From an uncultured Aliiroseovarius sp. (GTDB taxonomy: Bacteria > Pseudomonadota > Alphaproteobacteria > Rhodobacterales > Rhodobacteraceae), in NCBI RefSeq assembly GCF_947492455.1, contig NZ_CANLNB010000004.1:564553-628552 (forward strand): a DNA stretch of 64,000 nucleotides, given 5' to 3'. Each line of letters starts with the position of its first letter. Within the stretch, counting starts at the first letter, position 1. The notes beneath the pieces were generated by a model. The model did not search any database. It worked only from the letters and a program-made list of their open reading frames with translations, and was not told where the DNA came from. Of the stretch, positions 17,936 through 26,752 are shown one piece after another. A program made the position numbers and the translations under genes.

Positions 17936-20140
17936 TCAGGCCGCGTCTTGGGCGCTATCGAAGCGGCCATAGAATGTCTCGCCCTTGTCCGCCAGATCCC
18001 GCAGTAGGGCAGGCGTGGTGAAGCGCGCGCCGTGTGCTTCGGTCAGGCCATCGCAGATCTCGACCGCACTGCCCGCGCCGATCATGTCCAGCCAGCTGAA
18101 CGGACCGCCCGACCACGGGGCAAAGCCCCACGCCAGGATCGCGCCCACATCACCTTCGCGGATGTCTTCCAGCACGCCTTCTTCCAGCGCACGGACAGCT
18201 TCCAGAACCTGGCTCATCATCAGGCGATGCTTCACTTCGGTCAGGTCAGGCTGATCGTCTGCAAGCGGGAACTTGTCGCCAAGACCTTCCCACAGACCAG
18301 TGCGCTTGCCCTTCTCGTCGTAGTCATAGAAGCCCGCGTTTGCCTTGCGACCCATGCGGCCTTCACCGGCCATCCAGAAGATGATCTCGTCCACCGCATC
18401 GTCCGGATAGGCGTCGCCCATCGCAGCTTTGGTGGCCTTGGCGATTTTTACGCCCAGCTCGATCGAGGTCTCATCAACTAGTTGCAGAGGACCGACTGGG
18501 AAGCCCAGCAGGCGTGCGGCGCCTTCGACCAGCGCGGGGCTGACGCCCTCGCCAACCATGCGCATCCCTTCGTTGATGTAGGGAATGATGCAGCGGTTGC
18601 AGTAGAAGAAACGCGCGTCGTTGACCACGATCGGCGTCTTGCGGATCTGGCGCACATAGTCCAGCGCCTTGGCCACGGCCCGCGGACCGGTTTCTTTGCC
18701 TTTGATGATCTCGACCAGCATCATCCGCTCAACAGGCGAGAAGAAGTGGATGCCGATGAACTGATCCGGGCGCTCAGATGCCTTTGCCAGCTCGGTGATC
18801 GGCAGGGTCGAGGTGTTGGTGGCGTAGATGCAATCGGGGCCAACCACGGCCTCGACCTTTTTGGTCATCTCGGCCTTCACGCCCACGTCTTCAAAGACCG
18901 CTTCGATGATCAGGTCGGCACCTTTGAGTGCCTCCAGGTCAGTTGTCGCGGTGATGGCCGAAAGAACGGCCTCTTTCTTCTCGGGCGTGGCCTTCTTGCG
19001 GGCGATGCCCTTGTCCAGATAGCCCTCGGAATAGGCTTTGCCGCGATCTGCGGCTTCCTGAGTTTGGTCGATCAGAACGACTTCCATGCCAGCCATTGCC
19101 GACACCAGCGCAATGCCAGCCCCCATCATGCCTGCGCCCAACACGCCGACCTTCTTGACCGACTGATCATCGACGTCTTTCGGACGCACAGCGCCTTTTT
19201 CCAGCGCCTGTTTGTTGATGAACAGAGAGCGGATCATGGCCGAGGACGACGGGTTCATCAGCACGTTGACGAACCAGCGGCATTCCACGCGCAGCGCGTC
19301 GTCGAAGGGCACCATGGCGCCTTCATAGACCGCCGCCAGCAGGGCATTTGCCGCAGGATAGACGCCATTGGTCTTGCCGTGGATCATTGCAGCCGCGCCA
19401 ACGAAGGTCTGGAAACCAGCCGGGTGATAGGGCGCGCCGCCGGGCATTTTGTAACCCTTCGCGTCCCATGGTTTCACGATGTCGGCATCGGTGGCGTTCA
19501 GAACCCACTCTTTCGCGCGGGCTTGCAGCTCGTCTGCCGGAACAACCTCGTCAATCAGGCCAGCGGCCTTGGCTTTGGCCGGGGCCACGGTCTTGCCTTC
19601 CAGCAGGAAGGGGGCTGCCGCCATCGCGCCCATCTTGCGCACCAGACGGGTCGTGCCGCCTGCGCCGGGGAAGATGCCCACAAGGATTTCCGGCAGGCCG
19701 ATCTTGGCCTTCGGATTGTCGGCCGCGATGATGCGGTGACAAGCCAGTGGGATCTCCAGACCGATGCCAAGCGCGATGCCGGGCAGGGCGGCGACAATCG
19801 GTTTGCCGCCCTTATTGGTCTTGGGGTCCATGCCCGCACGCTCGATCTTACGCAGCGCGCCGTGCATCGTCATGATGCCGTCAAACAGACCCTGCGCCGG
19901 GTTGTCGCCCGCGTCGGATTTCATCTGAGCGATCACGTTCAGGTCCATCCCACCGGCGAAATCCTTCTTCGCCGAGGTGATGATCGCGCCCTTCACATTG
20001 TCATCCGACAGAACCGTGTCGACATGCGCGTTGAGTTCTTCCAGCGCGGCATAGGACAGCACGTTCATGGATTTGCCGGGAACGTCCCAGGTGATGGTGG
20101 CGACGCCATCGGCGTCAACGGAATAGTTGAAATCAGCCAT
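17936..20140 (-). CDS. fadJ: Bifunctional enoyl-CoA hydratase/3-hydroxyacyl-CoA dehydrogenase
   Basis: Catalyses the hydration and NAD-dependent oxidation steps of beta-oxidation. The 734 residues hold an enoyl-CoA hydratase domain (about 1-210) and a 3-hydroxyacyl-CoA dehydrogenase NAD-binding domain from about 330 (VGVLGAGMMGAGIAL, ATNTSTLPITELA, GIHFFSPVERMMLVEII). A C-terminal dehydrogenase domain follows. The order matches FadB and FadJ; fadJ is used loosely. It starts 12 bases after the thiolase stop and is the last gene of the operon. The partner thiolase next to it would make the trifunctional complex. Confidence 0.93.
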   Translation of the reverse strand: MADFNYSVDADGVATITWDVPGKSMNVLSYAALEELNAHVDTVLSDDNVKGAIITSAKKDFAGGMDLNVIAQMKSDAGDNPAQGLFDGIMTMHGALRKIERAGMDPKTNKGGKPIVAALPGIALGIGLEIPLACHRIIAADNPKAKIGLPEILVGIFPGAGGTTRLVRKMGAMAAAPFLLEGKTVAPAKAKAAGLIDEVVPADELQARAKEWVLNATDADIVKPWDAKGYKMPGGAPYHPAGFQTFVGAAAMIHGKTNGVYPAANALLAAVYEGAMVPFDDALRVECRWFVNVLMNPSSSAMIRSLFINKQALEKGAVRPKDVDDQSVKKVGVLGAGMMGAGIALVSAMAGMEVVLIDQTQEAADRGKAYSEGYLDKGIARKKATPEKKEAVLSAITATTDLEALKGADLIIEAVFEDVGVKAEMTKKVEAVVGPDCIYATNTSTLPITELAKASERPDQFIGIHFFSPVERMMLVEIIKGKETGPRAVAKALDYVRQIRKTPIVVNDARFFYCNRCIIPYINEGMRMVGEGVSPALVEGAARLLGFPVGPLQLVDETSIELGVKIAKATKAAMGDAYPDDAVDEIIFWMAGEGRMGRKANAGFYDYDEKGKRTGLWEGLGDKFPLADDQPDLTEVKHRLMMSQVLEAVRALEEGVLEDIREGDVGAILAWGFAPWSGGPFSWLDMIGAGSAVEICDGLTEAHGARFTTPALLRDLADKGETFYGRFDSAQDAA

Positions 20141-20152
20141 GTTTACGTCTCC

Positions 20153-21358
20153 TTACACGCGTTCCAGAATGGTGGCGGCACCCATGCCCGAGCCGATGCA
20201 GAGCGTGGCCAGACCGGTTTCCTTGTCCGAGCGCTCCATTTCATCCAGCAGGGCGCCAAGGATCATCGCACCAGTGCCGCCCAGCGGGTGGCCCATGGCG
20301 ATCGCGCCGCCATTGACGTTCACCTTGTTGGTGTCGGCGTCAAAGGCTTGGATGAAGCGCAGAACGACGGATGCAAAGGCTTCGTTGACTTCGAACAGGT
20401 CGATGTCGCTGATCGACATGCCTGCCGAGGCTAGGACGCGTTCGGTCGCGGGAACCGGACCGGTCAGCATGATCGTCGGATCGGTGCCAACTTTCGAGGT
20501 CGCCTTGATGCGCGCGCGGGGCTTGATGCCGTGACGTTCGCCGAACTCTTTGTTGCCGATCAGGATTGCTGCGGACCCGTCTGCGATACCGGACGAGTTA
20601 CCTGCGTGGTGGACGTGGTTGATCTTTTCCAGATGTGGGTATTTCAGCAAGGCCACGGCGTCGAAGCCCGGCATTGCCTCGCCCATCGCTTTGAACGAGG
20701 GGTTCAGGCCACCTAGCGTCTGCATGGTGGTTTCGCGGATCATCTCGTCCTCGGCCATCACGGTCAGACCGTTTTGGTCGGTGACGGGGATGATCGACTT
20801 GAAACGCCCATCTGCACGCGCTGCTGCGGCGCGTTTCTGGCTTTCAACCGCATAAGCGTCGCAGTCGTCGCGCGTGAACCCGTATTCGCTCGCAATGATG
20901 TCGGCCGAGATACCTTGCGGCACAAAATAGGCTTTCATCGCCAGATGCGGGTCGGCAGCAATCGCGCCCCCGTCCATACCCATGGGCACGCGGCTCATGC
21001 TTTCAACGCCACCGGCGATATAAGCGTCACCTGCGCCGCCACGCACTTGGTTGGCAGCCATGTTCACGGCTTCCAGGCCCGAGGCGCAGAAACGGTTGAT
21101 CGAGACACCGGGGATACGCTCGTCCAGATCAGAATACAGCACGGCAGAGCGCGCCAGACAGGCACCTTGCTCGCCCACCTGGGTCACGTTGCCCCAGATC
21201 ACATCCTCGACGGCGTGACCGTCCAGATTGTTGCGCTCTTTCAGCGCGTTAAGCGCAACAGACGACAGGCGTACCGAAGTCACTTCGTGCAGGGTTCCGT
21301 CTTTCTTGCCCTTGCCGCGCGGGGTGCGCACGGCGTCATAAATATAGGCGTCGTTCAT
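20153..21358 (-). CDS. fadA: Acetyl-CoA C-acyltransferase (thiolase)
   Basis: Cleaves 3-ketoacyl-CoA with CoA to release acetyl-CoA, the last step of beta-oxidation. With the start used it has 401 residues. The acyl-accepting cysteine is about residue 91 (INRFCASGLEAVN), the histidine motif is GGAIAMGHPLGGTGAM, and the second cysteine is in LCIGSGMGAATI. Two ATGs lie side by side; the second is six bases from AAAGGA and was chosen. It sits between the GST gene (17 bases away) and the fadJ-like gene (12 bases away), implying one transcript. Confidence 0.93.
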   Translation of the reverse strand: MNDAYIYDAVRTPRGKGKKDGTLHEVTSVRLSSVALNALKERNNLDGHAVEDVIWGNVTQVGEQGACLARSAVLYSDLDERIPGVSINRFCASGLEAVNMAANQVRGGAGDAYIAGGVESMSRVPMGMDGGAIAADPHLAMKAYFVPQGISADIIASEYGFTRDDCDAYAVESQKRAAAARADGRFKSIIPVTDQNGLTVMAEDEMIRETTMQTLGGLNPSFKAMGEAMPGFDAVALLKYPHLEKINHVHHAGNSSGIADGSAAILIGNKEFGERHGIKPRARIKATSKVGTDPTIMLTGPVPATERVLASAGMSISDIDLFEVNEAFASVVLRFIQAFDADTNKVNVNGGAIAMGHPLGGTGAMILGALLDEMERSDKETGLATLCIGSGMGAATILERV

Positions 21359-21375
21359 CATTGATCCTTTCGAAA

Positions 21376-22011
21376 TCATGCGCGGTCGGCAGGCGATCCG
21401 GGCATCAGGTCATAGGGGTGTTTCCAGCCGGGCGTTTCCGAAATCCGGGTCAGCCAAGCGTCAATTGCGGGCCATTCGGCGCGGTCAAAGCCGAAGGGTT
21501 CAGGGTAGAACAGGTATCCACAGCACGAGATGTCAGCGATCGTGATCCCGTCGCCAACCAGCCAGTCGCGGGTCGACAATTCGGCTTCCAGCGTTTTGTA
21601 GGCACCTTTCAAGCGGCCTTGGTTGAAGGCAATCACCTCGGCCGGGCGTTTGTCTTCGGGCAGGAAGTTCATCAGGAAACGGGTCATGCCAGCCATCGAG
21701 GACATTTTGTGATTGTCCCAGAACTGCCAGCGCAGAATCTCGCGGCGTTCGGCAGCGCTGGTGCCACCGAGTTTGCCGGATTTCGAGGTGACATAGTCCT
21801 GAATGGCCCCGGATTGCGACAAGGTCACGTCACCATCCACCATCACCGGAACTTCACCCATCGGGTTGATCTCGCGGTATTCCGGGCTGCGGGTTTCGCC
21901 GCCAAAGAAGTCGACAAAGACCGGCTCCCACTCCAGCCCGGACAATTCCAGTGCCAAAGCGGCCTTATAGGCGTTTCCGCTTTCTCCGAAGCAGTAAAGT
22001 TTGATGGTCAT
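21376..22011 (-). CDS. Glutathione S-transferase family protein
   Basis: A 211-residue two-domain GST. The N-terminal thioredoxin-like domain (IKLYCFGESGNAYKAALALELSGLEW) ends with the glutathione gamma-glutamyl site MGEVPVMVDGDVTLSQSGAI. The helical C-terminal domain contains the DWLVGDGITIADISCCGYL motif. It is inside the beta-oxidation operon, 88 bases after the dehydrogenase gene and 17 before the thiolase gene. Its role there is unknown; detoxification of reactive acyl or enal products or a thiol-transfer step are possibilities. No substrate can be read from the sequence. Confidence 0.9.
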   Translation of the reverse strand: MTIKLYCFGESGNAYKAALALELSGLEWEPVFVDFFGGETRSPEYREINPMGEVPVMVDGDVTLSQSGAIQDYVTSKSGKLGGTSAAERREILRWQFWDNHKMSSMAGMTRFLMNFLPEDKRPAEVIAFNQGRLKGAYKTLEAELSTRDWLVGDGITIADISCCGYLFYPEPFGFDRAEWPAIDAWLTRISETPGWKHPYDLMPGSPADRA

Positions 22012-22099
22012 GGCGTCCTCCCCGGCGCGTTATTGTGTGAACCGTGCGCCCCGCGCGAGATGCTGCAAGGGCGCACAGGAATGTGTCAGCGGGCCAAGG

Positions 22100-23875
22100 T
22101 CAGAACTGCTCTGCCTCCAGCGCCATCACCGTGTCCGCACCGCTTTCGATCCGTGCAAGATGCATCGAGGTGGCGGGCAGGCGGCGTGCCATATAGTAGC
22201 GCGCGGTGGTCAGCTTGGTCTCATAGAACGTCGCGTCGCCTTCACCACGTGACAGTGCGTCAAGTGCGGCGCGCGCCTGCCGGGCCCACATGAAGCCAAG
22301 GCAGACATGACCGAACAGGTGCATGAAGTCATAGGATCCAGCCAGCGCGTGGTTCGGGTTTTTCATGCCGTTTTGCATGAAGAACATGGCCGAGGACTGA
22401 AGGTGCTTCGAGGCGGTCTTCAGCGGCTCGATGAAATCCTTCATCGCCTCGTCGTCGCCCTGTTCCTTGCAGTAGGACTTGATCATCTCGAAGAAGGCCA
22501 TGATCGGCTTGCCACCATCGGCGGCCAGCTTGCGGCCCACAAGGTCCAGCGCCTGAACGCCGTTGGCACCTTCATAGATCTGGGTGATGCGGGCGTCGCG
22601 GGTGAACTGGCTCATCCCATGTTCTTCGATATAGCCGTGGCCACCATAGATCTGCTGGGCCAACACGGTCATGTCAAAGCCCTGATCGGTCAGGAAGCCT
22701 TTCAGAACCGGGGTCATCAAGCTGATCAGCCCGTCTGCGTCTTTGTCTTCCGAGCGATGCGCCTGATCGATCAGCTGCGCGCCCCACAGAAGGAACGCAC
22801 GCGCGCCTTCGACGAAGCTTTTCTGATCCATGAGCGAGCGGCGGATATCCGGGTGCACGATCAGCGGATCGGCGGGGCCGTCCGGGTTATTCACGCCGGT
22901 CACGTCACGACCCTGAAGGCGGTCCTTGGCATAGATGACGGCGTTCTGATACGCGGCCTCGGCCTGTGCCAAACCTTGCATTGCCACGCCCAGACGGGCC
23001 TCGTTCATCATGGTGAACATGGCGCGCATGCCTTTGTGCATATCGCCCAGCAGATACCCTGTTGCCTCGTCATAGTTCATGACGCAGGTCGAGTTGCCGT
23101 GGATGCCCATCTTCTTCTCGATGTTGCCAACGGACACCCCGTTGCGCGATCCGACCGAGCCGTCTTCGTTCACGTTGAACTTGGGCACGATGAACAGCGA
23201 TACGCCTTTGATGCCCTCTGGCCCGCCGGGGATTTTCGCCAGCACAAGGTGGATGACGTTGTCCGACATGTCGTGGTCACCGGCCGAGATAAAGATTTTC
23301 TGGCCAGAAACCTTGTACGACCCGTCGTCCTGCGGTTCCGCCTTGGTGCGCATCAGGCCCAGATCGGTGCCGCAATGCGGTTCCGTCAGGTTCATGGTGC
23401 CGGTCCATTCGCAGCTGACCATCTTGGGCAGATAGGTCGCTTTCTGCTCGTCCGTGCCATGCGCCAGAATGGCCGAGGCCGCGCCGTGGGTCAGGCCCTG
23501 ATACATGGTGAAGGCTTGGTTGGCGGACGAAAACAGCTCGCCCACGGCCGTACCCAGAAGCACCGGCATGTTCTGGCCGCCGAATTCTTCCGGCATGTCC
23601 AGCCCGGTCCAACCGCCTTCTTTCATCTGCTCGAACGCGTCCTTGAACCCGGTGGGGGTGTAGACGACGCCGTTCTCAAGACGGCAGCCTTCCTGATCGC
23701 CAACGGTGTTCAATGGGGCCAGTACTTCGCCCGCCAGTTTTCCGGCTTCTTCCAGAACCGCGCTGGTGAAGTCGCGTTCAAGGTCCCCGTATCCGGGAAT
23801 GTCCGATTGCTCGGCCTTCAGCACATCGTGCAGAAGAAAGGCCATGTCTTGGGTGGGCGCAGTATAGCTGGGCAT
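22100..23875 (-). CDS. Acyl-CoA dehydrogenase (DmdC-like, long form)
   Basis: An FAD-dependent acyl-CoA dehydrogenase of 591 residues, the longer form with an extra C-terminal domain. The usual middle-domain pattern is present ([23 protein letters not shown]). The catalytic glutamate is E435 in [13 protein letters not shown]. The N-terminus ([20 protein letters not shown]) and length match the group containing DmdC, which dehydrogenates 3-methylmercaptopropionyl-CoA in DMSP breakdown; relatives in the same genomes act on fatty acyl-CoAs. It begins 19 bases after the MerR regulator gene. Substrate is undecided between DMSP-derived and ordinary acyl-CoA. Confidence 0.92.
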   Translation of the reverse strand: MPSYTAPTQDMAFLLHDVLKAEQSDIPGYGDLERDFTSAVLEEAGKLAGEVLAPLNTVGDQEGCRLENGVVYTPTGFKDAFEQMKEGGWTGLDMPEEFGGQNMPVLLGTAVGELFSSANQAFTMYQGLTHGAASAILAHGTDEQKATYLPKMVSCEWTGTMNLTEPHCGTDLGLMRTKAEPQDDGSYKVSGQKIFISAGDHDMSDNVIHLVLAKIPGGPEGIKGVSLFIVPKFNVNEDGSVGSRNGVSVGNIEKKMGIHGNSTCVMNYDEATGYLLGDMHKGMRAMFTMMNEARLGVAMQGLAQAEAAYQNAVIYAKDRLQGRDVTGVNNPDGPADPLIVHPDIRRSLMDQKSFVEGARAFLLWGAQLIDQAHRSEDKDADGLISLMTPVLKGFLTDQGFDMTVLAQQIYGGHGYIEEHGMSQFTRDARITQIYEGANGVQALDLVGRKLAADGGKPIMAFFEMIKSYCKEQGDDEAMKDFIEPLKTASKHLQSSAMFFMQNGMKNPNHALAGSYDFMHLFGHVCLGFMWARQARAALDALSRGEGDATFYETKLTTARYYMARRLPATSMHLARIESGADTVMALEAEQF

Positions 23876-23894
23876 GTCAGGCGTCCTTTTCCGG

Positions 23895-24284
23895 TCAGCT
23901 GTTGTCGTCGAACGAGGCGATTTTCGCTTGGCCCCATTCCAGTTGTTCGGTCAGATCGTTGATGGCTTCGTCCAGTTCCTCGCGCTGACGCTTGAGGTCT
24001 TCAAGATGCCCTTTGGCCACTTCGACGGTACGAGTCAGCTGCGTTTGTTGCTGGTCGCCCATGTCATACAGATCCAGGAGTTGGCGGATCTCTTCCAGTG
24101 CAAAGCCAAAGCGCTTGCCGCGCAGGATCAGTTTCAGGCGCGCACGGTCACGTTTGGTGAACAGGCGCTTCTGACCTTCCCGGATCGGGGAAAGCAGTTC
24201 TTTAGCCTCGTAAAACCGCAGCGTCCGTGCGGTGACGTCGAACGCATCGCACATCTGGCGGATGGTCATAAGATCGTCGGTCAT
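23895..24284 (-). CDS. MerR-family regulator leading the beta-oxidation operon
   Basis: A 129-residue MerR-type activator/repressor. The winged helix is at about residues 5-75 ([20 protein letters not shown], then the [14 protein letters not shown] segment), followed by a long dimerising coiled coil. There is no cysteine cluster like that of metal-sensing MerR proteins, so an organic or acyl-CoA ligand is more likely. GGAG lies six bases before the start. It is the first gene of the operon and its promoter has a palindrome between the -35 and -10 boxes, so autoregulation is likely. Similar regulators (LiuR type) control acyl-CoA catabolism in other proteobacteria. Confidence 0.9.
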   Translation of the reverse strand: MTDDLMTIRQMCDAFDVTARTLRFYEAKELLSPIREGQKRLFTKRDRARLKLILRGKRFGFALEEIRQLLDLYDMGDQQQTQLTRTVEVAKGHLEDLKRQREELDEAINDLTEQLEWGQAKIASFDDNS

Positions 24285-24338
24285 TCGATACTCCATACTT
24301 TTCCGACACTGGCCACTGATCTGACCAGTTCCGTTTAC

Positions 24339-24368
24339 AATATATGTTGACGTTTACGTAAATGTAAC
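24339..24368 (-). promoter_or_regulatory. MerR-type promoter with operator in the spacer
   Basis: On the minus strand a -35-like GTTACA (24368-24363) and a -10-like TATATT (24344-24339) are 18 bases apart. The spacer holds the perfect palindrome TTTACGTAAA (24353-24362), extended as ACGTTTACGTAAATGT on the plus strand. An operator between widely spaced promoter boxes is the hallmark of MerR-regulated promoters. It lies 55-85 bases upstream of the regulator gene. Confidence 0.72.
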
Positions 24369-24430
24369 GTGACGTCGCGTCTTTTCTTGTCGTGGCGTAA
24401 AGCCTGATTTTACTGGGGATAAGCAAGGGG

Positions 24431-24532
24431 CTGATTTTCAACCGAAAATCAGTTTCCCTAGGGGCAGATGTTTTTTTCAGAGATTTGGAGTCGAAGGTGA
24501 CCTAAGGGCAGTGAAGGCCTGATCTGGGCCTT
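24431..24532. repeat. Two short inverted repeats between the merR paralogues
   Basis: The first hairpin is ctgattttc/gaaaatcag (24431-24452) and the second is gaaggcc/ggccttc (24512-24532). Neither is followed by a clear T-run on the strand of the upstream merR gene. They may be weak terminators or have no function. Confidence 0.45.
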
Positions 24533-24550
24533 CGAATCGCCGCTCAAATC

Positions 24551-24919
24551 TCAGCCCAGCCCATCGGCCACGTCATCGCGTAGTTTCTGAAGGTCGGTGA
24601 TGCTTTCGGACAGTTCTTCATACTGCGCGCGCAGCGCAGACAGCTGACGATCCGCCAGCTCGACCCACGCGCGGTTCTGCGCATCGGTGCCTTTTTCATC
24701 GTAGATCAAAAGCCACTGGCGCAGTTCTTCCAGCGAAAACCCAAAGCGCCGCCCCCGTAGAATCAGAGTCATCCGGGCCACTTCGCGCGGGGTATAAAAG
24801 CGCGACCGGCCTTCCTTTTCGGGGCTCAGAAGCTCGATATACTCGTAATAGCGCAGGGTGCGCGGGGTAACATCGAACTTTGCGCACATTTCTTTAAATG
24901 TCAGGCGGTCGTCAGACAT
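24551..24919 (-). CDS. Second MerR-family regulator, paralogue of its neighbour
   Basis: A 122-residue MerR protein closely similar to the next regulator downstream. Both share the pattern MC-x-FDVT-x-RTLR-F/Y-YE, a leucine-serine-proline turn and LILRG-x-RFGF-x-LEE. The coiled-coil half differs more and the second cysteine pattern of metal sensors is absent. This points to a local duplication with a changed ligand or target. The start follows GGGGAG by four bases. It lies about 100 bases downstream of the putative metal exporter gene on the same strand. No clear operator of its own was found. Confidence 0.88.
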   Translation of the reverse strand: MSDDRLTFKEMCAKFDVTPRTLRYYEYIELLSPEKEGRSRFYTPREVARMTLILRGRRFGFSLEELRQWLLIYDEKGTDAQNRAWVELADRQLSALRAQYEELSESITDLQKLRDDVADGLG

Positions 24920-25020
24920 AGCGCTCCCCTCGGCTTCACTTCGGTCCACCGTAAAGGACTGAGCGGAGTGGTGCAATTCAGTAGAAGCACGCGGTTGACG
25001 TCGCTGCAAAGGTCGTTGCG

Positions 25021-26145
25021 TCAGTTCATAAAGCCCGGTGCGAAGATATAGAACACATAGGCAATCATCGTGGCGGGGATCGTCGAATAGAGCGTCGCAT
25101 AGATCGCGGCCTTCGGGTTCAGCGCAATCGCCGGGAACAGCGCGTCGCCATCATTTGACACGGCGTTGCCCATCAGCGCGGCGAAAGGAATGATGCCGTT
25201 CAGATACAGCGTCGTGACCAGAACCTGCGGGCCACAGCCGGGGATCAAACCGACCAACACGCCCATCAGAGGCAGAAGCGGTCCGATCGACTGGAACAGA
25301 AGCTCCAGATCCAGTCCTCCAAACTCGGCCACATAGTCATAGGCCAGATACGCGCCGATCACCCAGACCGAGATAAAGCTTGTTTCTTCGGCCATGCGGG
25401 TCAGAGGGCTGTCTTTGGCGTTTGTCATGGCTGACACTTTTGATGTGGCCCAGATCGTCAGGCCAAGAAAGGTGCCAACAAGCGCGATCCACATGATGGG
25501 TAGGCCAAAGATTGTGTCTACTTCGACCTGCGCCAACTGCGACGCACCTACGTAGAGGCCCGGAATGGCCAGCACCAGATAAGCCACATCCTGAGGACGG
25601 GTTTTGCCGATAAGGGGGGCCAGCTCGCAGCTGGCCAATGTCGAGGCGCGGTATTCGACCGTGTGGAAGCGATCCACGATCCAGCCCGATAAGATGCCGA
25701 TGGCAAAGGACAGGGGCAGTAAGACGATGGCTGCATCCGGGCGGGTGGCCAACAGCAGGAAGGCGGCATCGCCCATGGTTGCGGTCAGTGTGGCAACCAC
25801 TGCACCAAACCCGACATGGCCCGAGCTATAGGCTGCGACCACGACCACAGCGCCGCCGCACCCGGGCGTCGCCCCGAGCATCGCGGCCAGCGGCACTTGC
25901 GCGCCCTTGGCGTTCGATAGAACCTCGCCAATATCGAACTTGAACAGCCGCTCGGCCCCGTAGAACAGAAGTAACGTAGCGGCAACAAATACCGAGACCT
26001 GCACATAGGCATCCGTCATTAGCTCGCGCGTCAGTTCACCCAGATGGCCGGGCGCAATGGCCAGCGCGGCCATGATGGCCAGCACCAAAAGGCGCTTGGG
26101 GCGTCGTACACCGAAGGGCGTGGCAATGGTCGTGGCGTCGGTCAT
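25021..26145 (-). CDS. Putative heavy-metal exporter (10-TM, PF11449-like)
   Basis: A 374-residue inner-membrane protein with about ten hydrophobic segments in two related halves. Each half has a glycine-cysteine-glycine motif, ATPGCGGAVVV near residue 95 and LIPGCGPQVLV near residue 305, as in the putative 10-TM heavy-metal exporter family (ArsP-2-like). Paired PGCG motifs are likely part of the transport path. The transported ion is not known; manganese or another divalent metal fits the palindromic box just upstream, which resembles sites of alphaproteobacterial iron/manganese regulators. The ribosome-binding site is weak. Confidence 0.78.
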   Translation of the reverse strand: MTDATTIATPFGVRRPKRLLVLAIMAALAIAPGHLGELTRELMTDAYVQVSVFVAATLLLFYGAERLFKFDIGEVLSNAKGAQVPLAAMLGATPGCGGAVVVVAAYSSGHVGFGAVVATLTATMGDAAFLLLATRPDAAIVLLPLSFAIGILSGWIVDRFHTVEYRASTLASCELAPLIGKTRPQDVAYLVLAIPGLYVGASQLAQVEVDTIFGLPIMWIALVGTFLGLTIWATSKVSAMTNAKDSPLTRMAEETSFISVWVIGAYLAYDYVAEFGGLDLELLFQSIGPLLPLMGVLVGLIPGCGPQVLVTTLYLNGIIPFAALMGNAVSNDGDALFPAIALNPKAAIYATLYSTIPATMIAYVFYIFAPGFMN

Positions 26146-26157
26146 GTTGGCACTTTT

Positions 26158-26178
26158 AATTGAGAATAATTCTTAATT
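26158..26178. promoter_or_regulatory. Palindromic box resembling an iron/manganese regulator site
   Basis: The sequence aattgagaa-taa-ttcttaatt is a 9-3-9 inverted repeat with one mismatch. It lies 13 bases upstream of the exporter start, within the divergent promoter region. Its AT-rich GAAT/ATTC arms are like Fur, Mur or Irr operators. This is an inference from pattern and context only. Confidence 0.55.
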
Positions 26179-26248
26179 GCGAAACTAGGGGCTGGACGCG
26201 TGAATTGCAAGGGCCAATAAAAGGCGTGAAAGCAAAAGGATATTGCCA

Positions 26249-26752
26249 ATGATGAAAGGCATGACGGCCGAACAGAAGGCCGAACTCGCGCGGAAGTTCA
26301 CCGAGGCCATTCCGCATTGCAAGGCGCTGGGGATGGTGCTGGAAAAGCTGGAAGACGGCGAAGCCATCATGTCCATGCCTTATGATGAGAAGCTGATCGG
26401 GGATCCGCGTACCGGTGTGATCCACGGGGGCGCGGTGTCGGCGCTGTTGGATACGTGTTGCGGCTCGGCCGTGATGAGCCACCCGAAGGCGCCGGCGATC
26501 ACCGCAACGATTGATCTGCGTATTGATTACATGCGCCCCGCGACGCCGGGCCAGAAGATCACCGCCAAGGCCACCTGCTATCACGTCACACGTTCCGTTG
26601 CGTTTGTACGTGCTGTGGCGTTGGACGAAGACGAGGGGCGCCCGGTTGCGACGGCCTCGGGCGCGTTTACTGCTGACGGAGATCCAAAACGCCGCTCGAC
26701 CGAGATTTCAAATGACATCACAGATGATGTCAGCGAAGGAGGTGACGCATGA
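26249..26752 (+). CDS. PaaI-type hotdog thioesterase
   Basis: A 167-residue single hotdog-fold protein of the PaaI/YdiI group, which hydrolyses acyl-CoA thioesters. The family signature GVIHGGAVSALLDTCCGSAV (near residue 56) carries the HGG motif on the central helix, and ATIDLRIDYMRPATPG gives the following strand. Two ATGs are adjacent and AAAGGA is eight bases upstream. The stop overlaps the start of a second thioesterase gene (ATGA), so the two probably work together or form a heteromer. Confidence 0.88.
   Translation: MMKGMTAEQKAELARKFTEAIPHCKALGMVLEKLEDGEAIMSMPYDEKLIGDPRTGVIHGGAVSALLDTCCGSAVMSHPKAPAITATIDLRIDYMRPATPGQKITAKATCYHVTRSVAFVRAVALDEDEGRPVATASGAFTADGDPKRRSTEISNDITDDVSEGGDA

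Noticed and set aside
18482..20434. 650-codon plus-strand open frame
   Set aside because: It is opposite the fadJ-like gene, is rich in histidine, arginine and glycine as shadow frames are, and has no plausible ribosome-binding site.
22307..23962. 551-codon plus-strand open frame
   Set aside because: Antisense to the acyl-CoA dehydrogenase gene, with composition typical of a shadow frame.
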